Shown here piece by piece: positions 1 through 5,192 of a DNA stretch of 5,192 nucleotides. The stretch covers positions 1-5,192 of the forward strand of contig JACDBE010000193.1 of the NCBI GenBank assembly GCA_013695075.1, given 5' to 3'. Source of the DNA: Acidimicrobiia bacterium. Its GTDB lineage: Bacteria > Actinomycetota > Acidimicrobiia > Spongiisociales > UBA5794. Within the stretch, counting starts at the first letter, position 1. Each line of letters opens with the position of its first letter. The position numbers were made by a program, and so were the translations under genes. The notes below the pieces were generated by a model that searched no databases, was not told the origin of the DNA, and saw nothing but the letters and a program-made list of their open reading frames with translations.

Positions 1-485
1 TGCAAGGGGTGGCCGCCGGCGGCGGGTTCGGTCTGGTGCTGGCTGCCCACTTGGCGGTGTGCGATGAGCCGGCGCGCTTCCTGTGCACCTGGCACTCCGA
101 CGGGGTGGCCAACGACGGGGCCACCAGCTACACGCTGACCCGGATCGTCGGCTTCCGCCGCGCCAACGAGCTGATGCTGACAAACCGCACCCTCGACGCC
201 GAAGAGGCCCTGGAGTGGGGGGTCGTCAACCGTCTCTACCGCGGCGCCGACTTCGACAAGCAGGTGGCTGTCATTGCCTCCGACCTGGCGCGAGGGCCTA
301 CCCATCTCCAGGCCATGGCCAAGGCCCGGTTCCACGAGGGGTGGATGCAGTCGATCGAGGAGTGCACCGAGCACGAGATCCAGAACATCGTCGACTCGCT
401 GGCATACCCCTACTACCAGGAGCGGATGGCCCGCTACAAGACCAGGCAGGGCCGCAACGACTCCGTGATCGTGCGCATGCCATGA
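1..485 (+). CDS. 4-chlorobenzoyl-CoA dehalogenase-like crotonase enzyme, C-terminal part
   Basis: The 5' end is cut by the window edge; the frame starts at base 3 and gives 160 residues ending at TGA 483-485. The GVAAGGG segment is the crotonase oxyanion-hole loop that binds the acyl-CoA carbonyl. Compared from memory with Pseudomonas 4-chlorobenzoyl-CoA dehalogenase (FcbB, about 269 aa), the alignment is ungapped over long blocks: TSYTLTRIVGFRRANELMLT, then PTHLQAMAKARFHEGWMQ, then EECTEHEIQN. Fragment residue 30 (Trp, 90-92) and residue 38 (Asp, 114-116) fall on Trp137 and the nucleophile Asp145; residue 7 (Gly) falls on Gly114. The two catalytic glutamates of enoyl-CoA hydratase are replaced by Gly10 and Trp34-equivalent positions in this alignment (the second is the Trp at residue 30). 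The known family reaction is hydrolytic dehalogenation of 4-halobenzoyl-CoA to 4-hydroxybenzoyl-CoA. About 107 N-terminal residues, including the position of the base His90, lie outside the window. The substrate could differ from chlorobenzoyl-CoA. It is probably cotranscribed with hyuA, 58 bases downstream. Confidence 0.85.
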   Translation, partial: QGVAAGGGFGLVLAAHLAVCDEPARFLCTWHSDGVANDGATSYTLTRIVGFRRANELMLTNRTLDAEEALEWGVVNRLYRGADFDKQVAVIASDLARGPTHLQAMAKARFHEGWMQSIEECTEHEIQNIVDSLAYPYYQERMARYKTRQGRNDSVIVRMP

Positions 486-543
486 AGCCGACGCCGATCC
501 CAACTACCGGAGAGCATATGATCGTCGCGGTCGAGGGGGGCTT
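486..543 (+). promoter_or_regulatory. Leader between dehalogenase-like gene and hyuA, with hyuA ribosome binding site
   Basis: The gap holds two Shine-Dalgarno-like stretches. GGAGAG at 509-514 precedes ATG 518. GAGGGGGG at 533-540, with the GAGG core 7 bases upstream, precedes GTG 544 and decides the hyuA start. No clear terminator hairpin or strong promoter is seen here, which favours read-through from the upstream gene. Confidence 0.6.
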
Positions 544-559
544 GTGTCGACACCGCTGA
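518..559 (+). CDS. Possible 13-residue leader peptide overlapping hyuA start
   Basis: ATG 518 is preceded by GGAG (509-512) at 5-base spacing and opens a short frame, MIVAVEGGLCRHR, ending at TGA 557-559, 13 bases inside hyuA in another frame. The arrangement would allow translational coupling to hyuA. Nothing in the peptide points to attenuation (no run of one regulatory amino acid). It may be a chance ORF; I list it because its ribosome binding site is as good as that of hyuA. Confidence 0.2.
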   Translation: MIVAVEGGLCRHR

Positions 560-2526
560 TTCGGCTCGGGGTGGATGTGGGCGGTACGTTTACCGACCTG
601 GCGGCGATCGTCGGCGGCCAAATGCTCGCCGCCAAGGTTCCGTCGACCCCGGCCAACCAGGCACTGGGGGTGATGCGCGCTATCGCCGTCTCCGGTGTCG
701 ACCCGACTGCCGTGGCGGCCCTCGCCCACGGCACCACCGTCGCCACCAACGCCCTGCTGGAGCGGCGGGGAGCCAGGACGGCTCTGATCACCACCAGCGG
801 CTTCCGTGACGTCCTGGAGATCGGCCGCCAGGACCGGCCGTCGCTGTACGACCTCAACGAGGCCCGGCCGGCGCCGCTGGTCCCCCGTGAGCTGCGGTTC
901 ACGGTGGCGGAGCGCATGGGACCCGACGGAGTGGTCACCCCGCTCGATGCCGACAGCGTGGCGGCGGCGGTGGAGGGGGTTGGCCGCGCCAAGGTGGAGG
1001 CGGTGGCCGTGTGCCTGCTGTTCGCCTTCCGCCACCCCGAGCATGAGCAGCAGGTGGGGGCCGCCATACGCGTCGCCCTGCCCGAGGTGCGGGTGTCGCT
1101 GTCGTCCGAGGTGCTTCCCGAGTTCCGCGAGTACGAACGGTTCTCCACCACGGTGGCCGACGCCTACCTGGGACCGACCCTGTCCGCCTACCTGCGCCGG
1201 CTGGGTGAGATGGTGGTCGCCGCCGGGATGCCACGGCCCGTGGTGATGCAGTCCTCAGGGGGCGTCACCGAGATCGAGGAGGCGGCCCGGCGGTCAGCGG
1301 CCTGCGTGCTGTCCGGGCCCGCCGGCGGCGCCGTCGGAGCCGCCTACCTGGCCGAGTTGAGTGGATTCCGCAACTTCCTCACCTTCGACATGGGCGGCAC
1401 CAGCACGGATGTGGCCCCGGTGGTGGACGGCAACCTGGAAGTCACCGCCGAGACCATCATCGGCGGGATCCCCATCCGATCGCCCATGATCGACATCCAC
1501 ACCGTAAGCGCCGGGGGAGGGTCGATCGCCTGGGCCGACGAGGGCGGGGCGCTCCGGGTGGGGCCACGGTCGGCGGGGGCCGATCCGGGCCCGGCCGGCT
1601 ACGGCATCGGCGGCTCCGACCCCACGGTCACCGACGCCAACCTGGTGCTGGGTTACCTGCCCGACGGAGCCCGGTTGGGTGGTGAGGTCGCCCTGCAAAA
1701 GGCCCAGGCCTACAAGGCGCTGGAGACGCTGGGTACCCGGCTGGGCATGACCGCCGTTGAGGCGGCGGCGGGGGTGATCCGGGTCGCTGAGGTGGAGATG
1801 GCCGGCGCCCTCAGATCGATCAGCGTGGAGCGGGGGCTCGACCCCCGGGACTTCGTGCTGGTCGCCTTCGGGGGGGCGGGACCGCTGCACGCCTGCGCTC
1901 TGGCCGAGGAGCTGGCGATGACGACAGTGCTGGTGCCTCGGTGGAGCGGGGTGCTCAGCGCCGTCGGTCTGGCGGTGTCCGACCAGCGCCGCGATTACCT
2001 GCGACCGGTGGTGGCTCCGCTAGCGGAGGTATCCAACGAGGACCTGGTGGGGCGGTACCGGGAGATGGAAGCTGCCGCCGTCGCCGACCTGGCTCCGGCC
2101 CAGCCCTCCTTCCGACGGCTGGCCGATCTGCGCTACCGCGGCCAGTCCTTCGAGCTGACCGTGGACGCCGACGACCTGGGGTCGATGCGGGAGACCTTCG
2201 ACGCTGCCCACCAGCGGCGGTACGGCTACGCCATGGACGACGAACCGGTGCAGGTGGTCAACCTGCGGTTGGTGGCCTCGGTGCCCGACGACAAACCGGT
2301 GCTGCGGGACACCCAACCTGCCGGCAAGCCATCTTCCGCCCGGCGCCCGGTCAACATCGGCGGGGCCTGGGCCGAGGTGCGCATCTTCGACCGGACCACC
2401 CTCGGCACCGGATCCAAGGTGAAGGGCCCGGCCATCGTCGAGTTCCCTGAGGCCACCTGCCTGGTGCGCCCAGGGTGGCACGGTGTCATCGACGAGGTGG
2501 GCACCCTGGTGCTGGAGCGACCTTGA
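544..2526 (+). CDS. hyuA: HyuA, hydantoinase/oxoprolinase family ATP-binding subunit
   Basis: This 660-residue protein is the ATP-handling subunit of the hydantoinase A / 5-oxoprolinase / acetone carboxylase beta family. Members use ATP to phosphorylate a carbonyl oxygen of a cyclic amide or ketone before ring opening or carboxylation; they are cytosolic. Domain order is Hydant_A_N (about 6-185), the ASKHA-fold Hydantoinase_A domain (about 200-490), then a C-terminal domain. Visible motifs are the phosphate loop DVGGTFTD (11-18), HGTTVATNALLER (62-74), EVLPEFREYER (189-199), MQSSGG (235-240), SGPAGG (257-262), the second nucleotide loop FDMGGTSTDV (281-290), VSAGGGSIAW (321-330), GPRSAGADPGPAGYG (340-354) and AFGGAGPLHA (441-450). 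Length is slightly short of the usual 680-720 but no domain is missing. The start is GTG with GAGGGGGG upstream; it places the phosphate loop at residue 11, normal for the family. It overlaps hyuB by 4 bases. The substrate (hydantoin, 5-oxoproline, lactam or ketone) cannot be assigned from this subunit. Confidence 0.95.
   Translation: MSTPLIRLGVDVGGTFTDLAAIVGGQMLAAKVPSTPANQALGVMRAIAVSGVDPTAVAALAHGTTVATNALLERRGARTALITTSGFRDVLEIGRQDRPSLYDLNEARPAPLVPRELRFTVAERMGPDGVVTPLDADSVAAAVEGVGRAKVEAVAVCLLFAFRHPEHEQQVGAAIRVALPEVRVSLSSEVLPEFREYERFSTTVADAYLGPTLSAYLRRLGEMVVAAGMPRPVVMQSSGGVTEIEEAARRSAACVLSGPAGGAVGAAYLAELSGFRNFLTFDMGGTSTDVAPVVDGNLEVTAETIIGGIPIRSPMIDIHTVSAGGGSIAWADEGGALRVGPRSAGADPGPAGYGIGGSDPTVTDANLVLGYLPDGARLGGEVALQKAQAYKALETLGTRLGMTAVEAAAGVIRVAEVEMAGALRSISVERGLDPRDFVLVAFGGAGPLHACALAEELAMTTVLVPRWSGVLSAVGLAVSDQRRDYLRPVVAPLAEVSNEDLVGRYREMEAAAVADLAPAQPSFRRLADLRYRGQSFELTVDADDLGSMRETFDAAHQRRYGYAMDDEPVQVVNLRLVASVPDDKPVLRDTQPAGKPSSARRPVNIGGAWAEVRIFDRTTLGTGSKVKGPAIVEFPEATCLVRPGWHGVIDEVGTLVLERP
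2514..2517 (+). promoter_or_regulatory. Ribosome binding site that decides the hyuB start
   Basis: GGAG lies inside the last hyuA codons, 5 bases before TTG 2523. It supports TTG as the hyuB start over the upstream in-frame GTG at 2475, which would add 16 residues (MARCHRRGGHPGAGAT) that do not resemble the family. Confidence 0.6.
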
Positions 2527-4088
2527 CGCAGGCACAGGGCCTGGACCCGGTAACCCGTTCGGTGATGGCCAGCGGCCTGGCCGGGCTGGCCGCCGAGATG
2601 GGCTCGGTGCTGGTGCGCAGCTCCTACTCGGCCAACATCAAGGAGCGGCGCGACTGCTCGGCGGCGCTGTTCGACACCTCCGGGCGCATGATCGCCCAGG
2701 CGGCCCACATCCCCGTCCATCTCGGGGCGCTCCCCGAGGCGGTGGCGGCGGTGATGGCTCGGGACCCGGAGCCGGGGGACGTGTTCACCGTCAACGATCC
2801 GTACTCGGGCGGTTCTCACCTTCCCGACATCACCATGGTGTCGCCGCTGGCACCGTGGGGGGACATCCTCGGCTACGGGGTCACCCGCGCCCACCACAAC
2901 GACGTCGGGGGCATGCAGCCGGGGTCGATGCCCAGCACCTCTCAGGAGATCTACCAGGAGGGGCTGATCATTCCCCCGGTGCGGGTGATGCGGGCCGGTC
3001 AACCGGTCGGAGACGTGATCCAGCTCATCCTGGCCAACGTGCGCACCCCGGCGGTTCGCCGCGGCGATTTGCGGGCCCAGCTGGCGGCCAACCGGCTGGC
3101 CGAGGAGCGTCTTGCCCGGTTGATCGAGCAGCGGGGCATGGAGCTGGTGCTGGCCGCCTTCGACGACCTCGTCGCCTACACCGAACGGCAGACCAGGGAG
3201 GCCATCAGCCGGCTGCCCGACGGCATATACCGCGCCGAGGGGCTGATGGAGGGCGATGGGACGGTCACCGACGACATCATCATCCGGGTGGCGGTGACCA
3301 TCGCCGGCGACGAGGTGGAGATCGACTTCACCGGGACCGCCGGGGCGGTGCGGGGCAACATCAACTGCCCGCTGGCGGTGACCCGCTCCGCCTCCCTGTT
3401 CGCCATGCATGTGCTGCTGGCCAGGGACATGCCCATCACCAACTCGGGGACGTACGCCCCGGTCAAGGTCGTCGCCCCCGAGGGATCGCTCGTCAATGCC
3501 CGCCGCCCCTCGGCGGTGGTGGCGGCCAACGTGGAGACCAGCCAGCGCATCGCCGACACCGTGCTGATGGCGGTGTCCGGGCTGGGCGACGTACCCGCCC
3601 AGGGTCAGGGAACGATGAACGTGCTGGTCCTCGGCGGGGCCGACTGGAGCTACATCGAGACCATCGGCGGGGGTCAGGGCGCCCATCGCAACGGGCCGGG
3701 CGCCTCCGGCGTCCACGTGGGGATGACCAACACGCTGAACACCCCCATCGAGGCGCTGGAGTTGGAGTACCCGTTGCGGGTGCGGCGCTACGAGCTGGCA
3801 TACGGCTCGGGGGGCGCCGGCCAGCACCGGGGCGGCGACGGCATCGTGCGGGCCGTCGAGGTGCTGGAGGCGGCCAGCCTGTCACTGCTCACCGAGCGCC
3901 GCCGCCACGCCCCCCAGGGTCTCGCCGGCGGTGAGCCTGGTTCGCTGGGGCGCAGCCTGCTCGACGACGAGCCACTCGACGCCAAGGTGAGCCGGGAGAT
4001 GGCCCCCGGCGAGGTGGTCACCGTGTGCACCCCAGGTGGCGGCGGCTGGGGATCCGCACCGGAGGAGGCCGGGCCCGGCGGAGGATGA
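2523..4088 (+). CDS. hyuB: HyuB, hydantoinase/oxoprolinase family catalytic subunit
   Basis: From TTG 2523 the product is 521 residues and begins MTQAQGLDPVTRSVMASGL, the normal N-terminus of HyuB proteins (DPVT...). The start overlaps the hyuA stop as TTGA, indicating translational coupling and a fixed subunit ratio. HyuB partners HyuA in ATP-dependent hydrolysis of hydantoins, 5-oxoproline or lactams, or in ketone carboxylation. Family motifs in order are FDTSGRMIAQAAHIPVHLG (50-68), NDPYSGGSHLPDIT (91-104), AHHNDVGG (123-130), PGSMP (133-137), EIYQEG (142-147), GDLRAQLAANRLAEERL, DFTGTAGAVRGNINCP, NTPIEALELEYPLRVRRYEL, GSGGAGQHRGGDGIVRAVEV and the terminal TPGGGGWG. His99, Asp102 and His124 reproduce the spacing I recall for the manganese ligands of acetone carboxylase (150, 153, 175). 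The length matches hydantoinase/oxoprolinase B rather than the much longer acetone carboxylase alpha subunit, and no gamma-subunit gene follows. There is no frameshift or truncation. Confidence 0.95.
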   Translation: MTQAQGLDPVTRSVMASGLAGLAAEMGSVLVRSSYSANIKERRDCSAALFDTSGRMIAQAAHIPVHLGALPEAVAAVMARDPEPGDVFTVNDPYSGGSHLPDITMVSPLAPWGDILGYGVTRAHHNDVGGMQPGSMPSTSQEIYQEGLIIPPVRVMRAGQPVGDVIQLILANVRTPAVRRGDLRAQLAANRLAEERLARLIEQRGMELVLAAFDDLVAYTERQTREAISRLPDGIYRAEGLMEGDGTVTDDIIIRVAVTIAGDEVEIDFTGTAGAVRGNINCPLAVTRSASLFAMHVLLARDMPITNSGTYAPVKVVAPEGSLVNARRPSAVVAANVETSQRIADTVLMAVSGLGDVPAQGQGTMNVLVLGGADWSYIETIGGGQGAHRNGPGASGVHVGMTNTLNTPIEALELEYPLRVRRYELAYGSGGAGQHRGGDGIVRAVEVLEAASLSLLTERRRHAPQGLAGGEPGSLGRSLLDDEPLDAKVSREMAPGEVVTVCTPGGGGWGSAPEEAGPGGG

Positions 4089-4125
4089 GGATGCGTCCTC
4101 GCCGCCTACGCCCTCGTCGGCGTAG
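4087..4125. terminator. Hairpins after the hyuB stop, possible convergent terminator
   Basis: Two small inverted repeats follow the hyuB TGA directly: GAGGA-TGCG-TCCTC (4087-4100) and CTACGCC-CTCGTC-GGCGTAG (4106-4125, a perfect 7-bp stem with a 6-base loop). They sit between the convergent hyuB and gntR genes, where a bidirectional terminator would be expected. There is no T-tract on either strand, so this is not a classical intrinsic terminator. The repeats also lie in the GNAT relic and could be chance in GC-rich DNA. Confidence 0.3.
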
Positions 4126-4309
4126 AGGATCCAACTCACACCCGGCCGCGTCGCCGTCGAGGTCCGCACGTCGCACAAGACCCAGTCGCTCCGCGATGCG
4201 GCGAGAGCCCAGGTTGTCGGGCAGCAGCCGGGCGACGATCGCGGGCTGCTATCCGGTGCTCCCTCGCCGAGGCCAGGGCGCGGTCAGCGAGCGGACCGGC
4301 TACCCCCGC
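4090..4309 (-). pseudogene. Eroded C-terminal half of a GNAT-family N-acetyltransferase
   Basis: This stretch holds no intact gene on either strand, but minus-strand translation gives an acetyltransferase-like tail split over three frames. Piece 1 (4309-4244) reads GPLADRALASAREHRIAA. Piece 2 (4242-4144) reads IVARLLPDNLGSRRIAERLG followed by LVRRADLDGDAA. Piece 3 (4142-about 4113) reads GVSWILYADE. Together they follow the GNAT C-terminal pattern: helix, then the PxNxxSxxxxExLG block that contacts acetyl-CoA, then a closing strand. One extra base near 4243 (in a CCC run) and one near 4143 (in a GGG run) account for the frame changes. Codon third positions are G/C-rich, as in coding DNA. The N-terminal half of a normal 160-180 residue enzyme is absent, since gntR begins directly upstream. 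It is most likely a dead relic; two sequencing errors could explain the frameshifts but not the missing half. Where piece 3 ends is uncertain. Confidence 0.55.
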
Positions 4310-5092
4310 TCATGGCATGGGTACCTTGGCGGACGATGGCGAGGCCGCGGCGGAGCCGGCCGACCCATCGAAGGAGACGCTGGCCAGGTCGCCGTCGGTG
4401 ATCTCAAACCCGGCAATGGCATCGGAGTCGAGATACTGCTGGACGCGGACCTTGAACAGCTGCACGTGCTCGGCGGCGATCCTGTCGGCGGCGGCGGCGT
4501 CACCGCGGCGCAGCGCGTCCAGCATGGCGGAATGGTGGCCGATGACCTTGTCGAAGTGGTCACCCAGATCGGGTGGTTCCTGATCGCCGCCGCCGAAGCA
4601 CAGGTAGGCGAGCCGCTCGCCCTGATCGTGCACCGAGTCCGCCATCTTGCGGATGATCTGGTTGTGGGTGGCGGCCGCCTCCAAGCGGTGCAGCTCGCCG
4701 TTGGACCTGGTGATGGCCAGATAGTCGCGGTGGGCGATGTGGGTCTCCACCTCGGCCGCCTTCTCCGCCATGGTGTCGAGTTCGGCTGGGGTCACTCGTG
4801 TCGCTGCCAGCCGGGCGAAGGCCTTGGCGAGCACGATGTGGGCCTCGAAGAGATGGGCGATGTCCAGCAGATCGAGGGGGCGCACGAAGAACCCGGCTTT
4901 GGCTCGTATGTCGACCAGACCCTCGGCCACCAGTAGGAAGATGGCCTCCCGCACCGGGGTCCGGCTCACCTTGAGGCCCCGGCTCAGCTGGTAATCGTCC
5001 AGCCGCTCGCCCGGCTTGAGCTCCAACGTGATGATCCGCTGCTTGAGCTCGGTGTAGGCGGCTTCCATCAGCGGGCGGTGTTTCTGGGGCAT
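4310..5092 (-). CDS. GntR-family (FadR/FCD) transcriptional regulator
   Basis: The 260-residue product has an N-terminal winged helix (about 8-70) with the GntR recognition region LKVSRTPVREAIFLL (40-54) and wing AKAGFFVRP (64-72), followed by an all-helical FCD effector domain (about 75-225). FCD domains usually bind a metal and a small carboxylate ligand through an Asp/Asn and three His; the candidates here are Asn131, His135 (NGELH), His187 and His209. Residues from about 229 form an Ala/Ser-rich tail beyond the usual FCD end. I chose ATG 5092, which puts the DNA-binding domain at the usual distance from the N-terminus and has GGGAGG upstream; the longest frame would begin at TTG 5152 and add 20 residues without family likeness. 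The gene is convergent to the hyu operon and the likely local regulator, as GntR/FCD proteins commonly sit beside the catabolic genes they repress. Its ligand is unknown. Confidence 0.92.
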   Translation of the reverse strand: MPQKHRPLMEAAYTELKQRIITLELKPGERLDDYQLSRGLKVSRTPVREAIFLLVAEGLVDIRAKAGFFVRPLDLLDIAHLFEAHIVLAKAFARLAATRVTPAELDTMAEKAAEVETHIAHRDYLAITRSNGELHRLEAAATHNQIIRKMADSVHDQGERLAYLCFGGGDQEPPDLGDHFDKVIGHHSAMLDALRRGDAAAADRIAAEHVQLFKVRVQQYLDSDAIAGFEITDGDLASVSFDGSAGSAAASPSSAKVPMP

Positions 5093-5192
5093 GGTGTCGA
5101 TGTGCCTCCCGATGCAGACGTCCGTGGGCAGGGTGCCGTTGGCCAGCACCAAGTCCCGTCGAGGCCCGGTGCACTTCCCGGCTCATATCAAC
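5093..5192 (-). promoter_or_regulatory. Upstream region of gntR with Shine-Dalgarno and an imperfect inverted repeat
   Basis: On the minus strand GGGAGG (5110-5105) lies 12 bases before ATG 5092, a rather long spacing. Further up, 5132-5150 contains GGTGC...GCACC, an inverted repeat with 5-bp arms separated by 9 bases, a possible operator for autoregulation. No convincing -10/-35 pair is visible; only GATAT near 5189-5185 is locally AT-rich. The region contains no further gene that I can support. Confidence 0.3.

Noticed and set aside
1..485. Plain enoyl-CoA hydratase
   Set aside because: Both catalytic glutamate positions are substituted, and the sequence blocks fit the 4-chlorobenzoyl-CoA dehalogenase branch better.
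298..1044. Long minus-strand ORF (248 codons) opposite the crotonase/hyuA junction
   Set aside because: It is antisense to two well-supported genes, and its His/Arg/Gly-rich translation is typical of a GC-rich shadow frame.
2226..3827. Minus-strand ORF of 533 codons opposite hyuA/hyuB
   Set aside because: Its composition mirrors codon positions of hyuB; no family motif is visible, while the plus strand carries continuous HyuB motifs.
544..4088. True acetone carboxylase (AcxABC)
   Set aside because: HyuB is far shorter than the acetone carboxylase alpha subunit and no gamma-subunit gene follows; the convergent gntR closes the operon.
4089..4309. CRISPR, tRNA or small RNA in the intergenic gap
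   Set aside because: No repeated units, cloverleaf or strong terminator-linked structure is present; the translated GNAT signal explains the stretch better.
4025..4936. Plus-strand ORF of 303 codons across the hyuB end and gntR
   Set aside because: The first part is Arg/Ser/Pro-rich noise and the rest is the complement of the GntR FCD domain.

Overview
The window comes from a GC-rich bacterial genome. All genes show strong G/C preference at third codon positions, GTG and TTG start codons are used, and genes are tightly packed with Shine-Dalgarno motifs. This fits an actinobacterium-like organism, but no marker gene fixes the taxon, so that is inference. It is an accessory catabolic locus, with no RNA genes, CRISPR array or mobile element visible.

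Layout. Bases 1-485 (+) hold the C-terminal 160 codons of a crotonase-superfamily enzyme. It is not an ordinary enoyl-CoA hydratase: it matches the 4-chlorobenzoyl-CoA dehalogenase branch, keeps the Trp and nucleophilic Asp of that enzyme, and lacks both hydratase glutamates. After a 58-base leader come hyuA (544-2526) and hyuB (2523-4088). These are the two subunits of an ATP-dependent hydantoinase/5-oxoprolinase/acetone-carboxylase-type enzyme, overlapping by 4 bases (TTGA). All three genes run in the same direction and probably form one operon.

Bases 4089-4309 contain no intact gene. The minus strand there carries the eroded C-terminal half of a GNAT acetyltransferase spread over three reading frames, and hairpins lie just after the hyuB stop. 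Bases 5092-4310 (-) encode a GntR-family regulator of the FadR/FCD type, convergent to the operon, and 5093-5192 is its upstream region.

Working model (inference): the CoA-thioester enzyme and HyuAB act in one catabolic route, possibly for a (halo)aromatic or a cyclic amide/imide or ketone substrate, with the GntR protein sensing a small carboxylate-type intermediate. The exact substrate cannot be read from the sequence. The most distinctive points are the dehalogenase-type active site beside a HyuAB pair, the apparent HxxD...H metal site in HyuB, and the unannotated GNAT relic.
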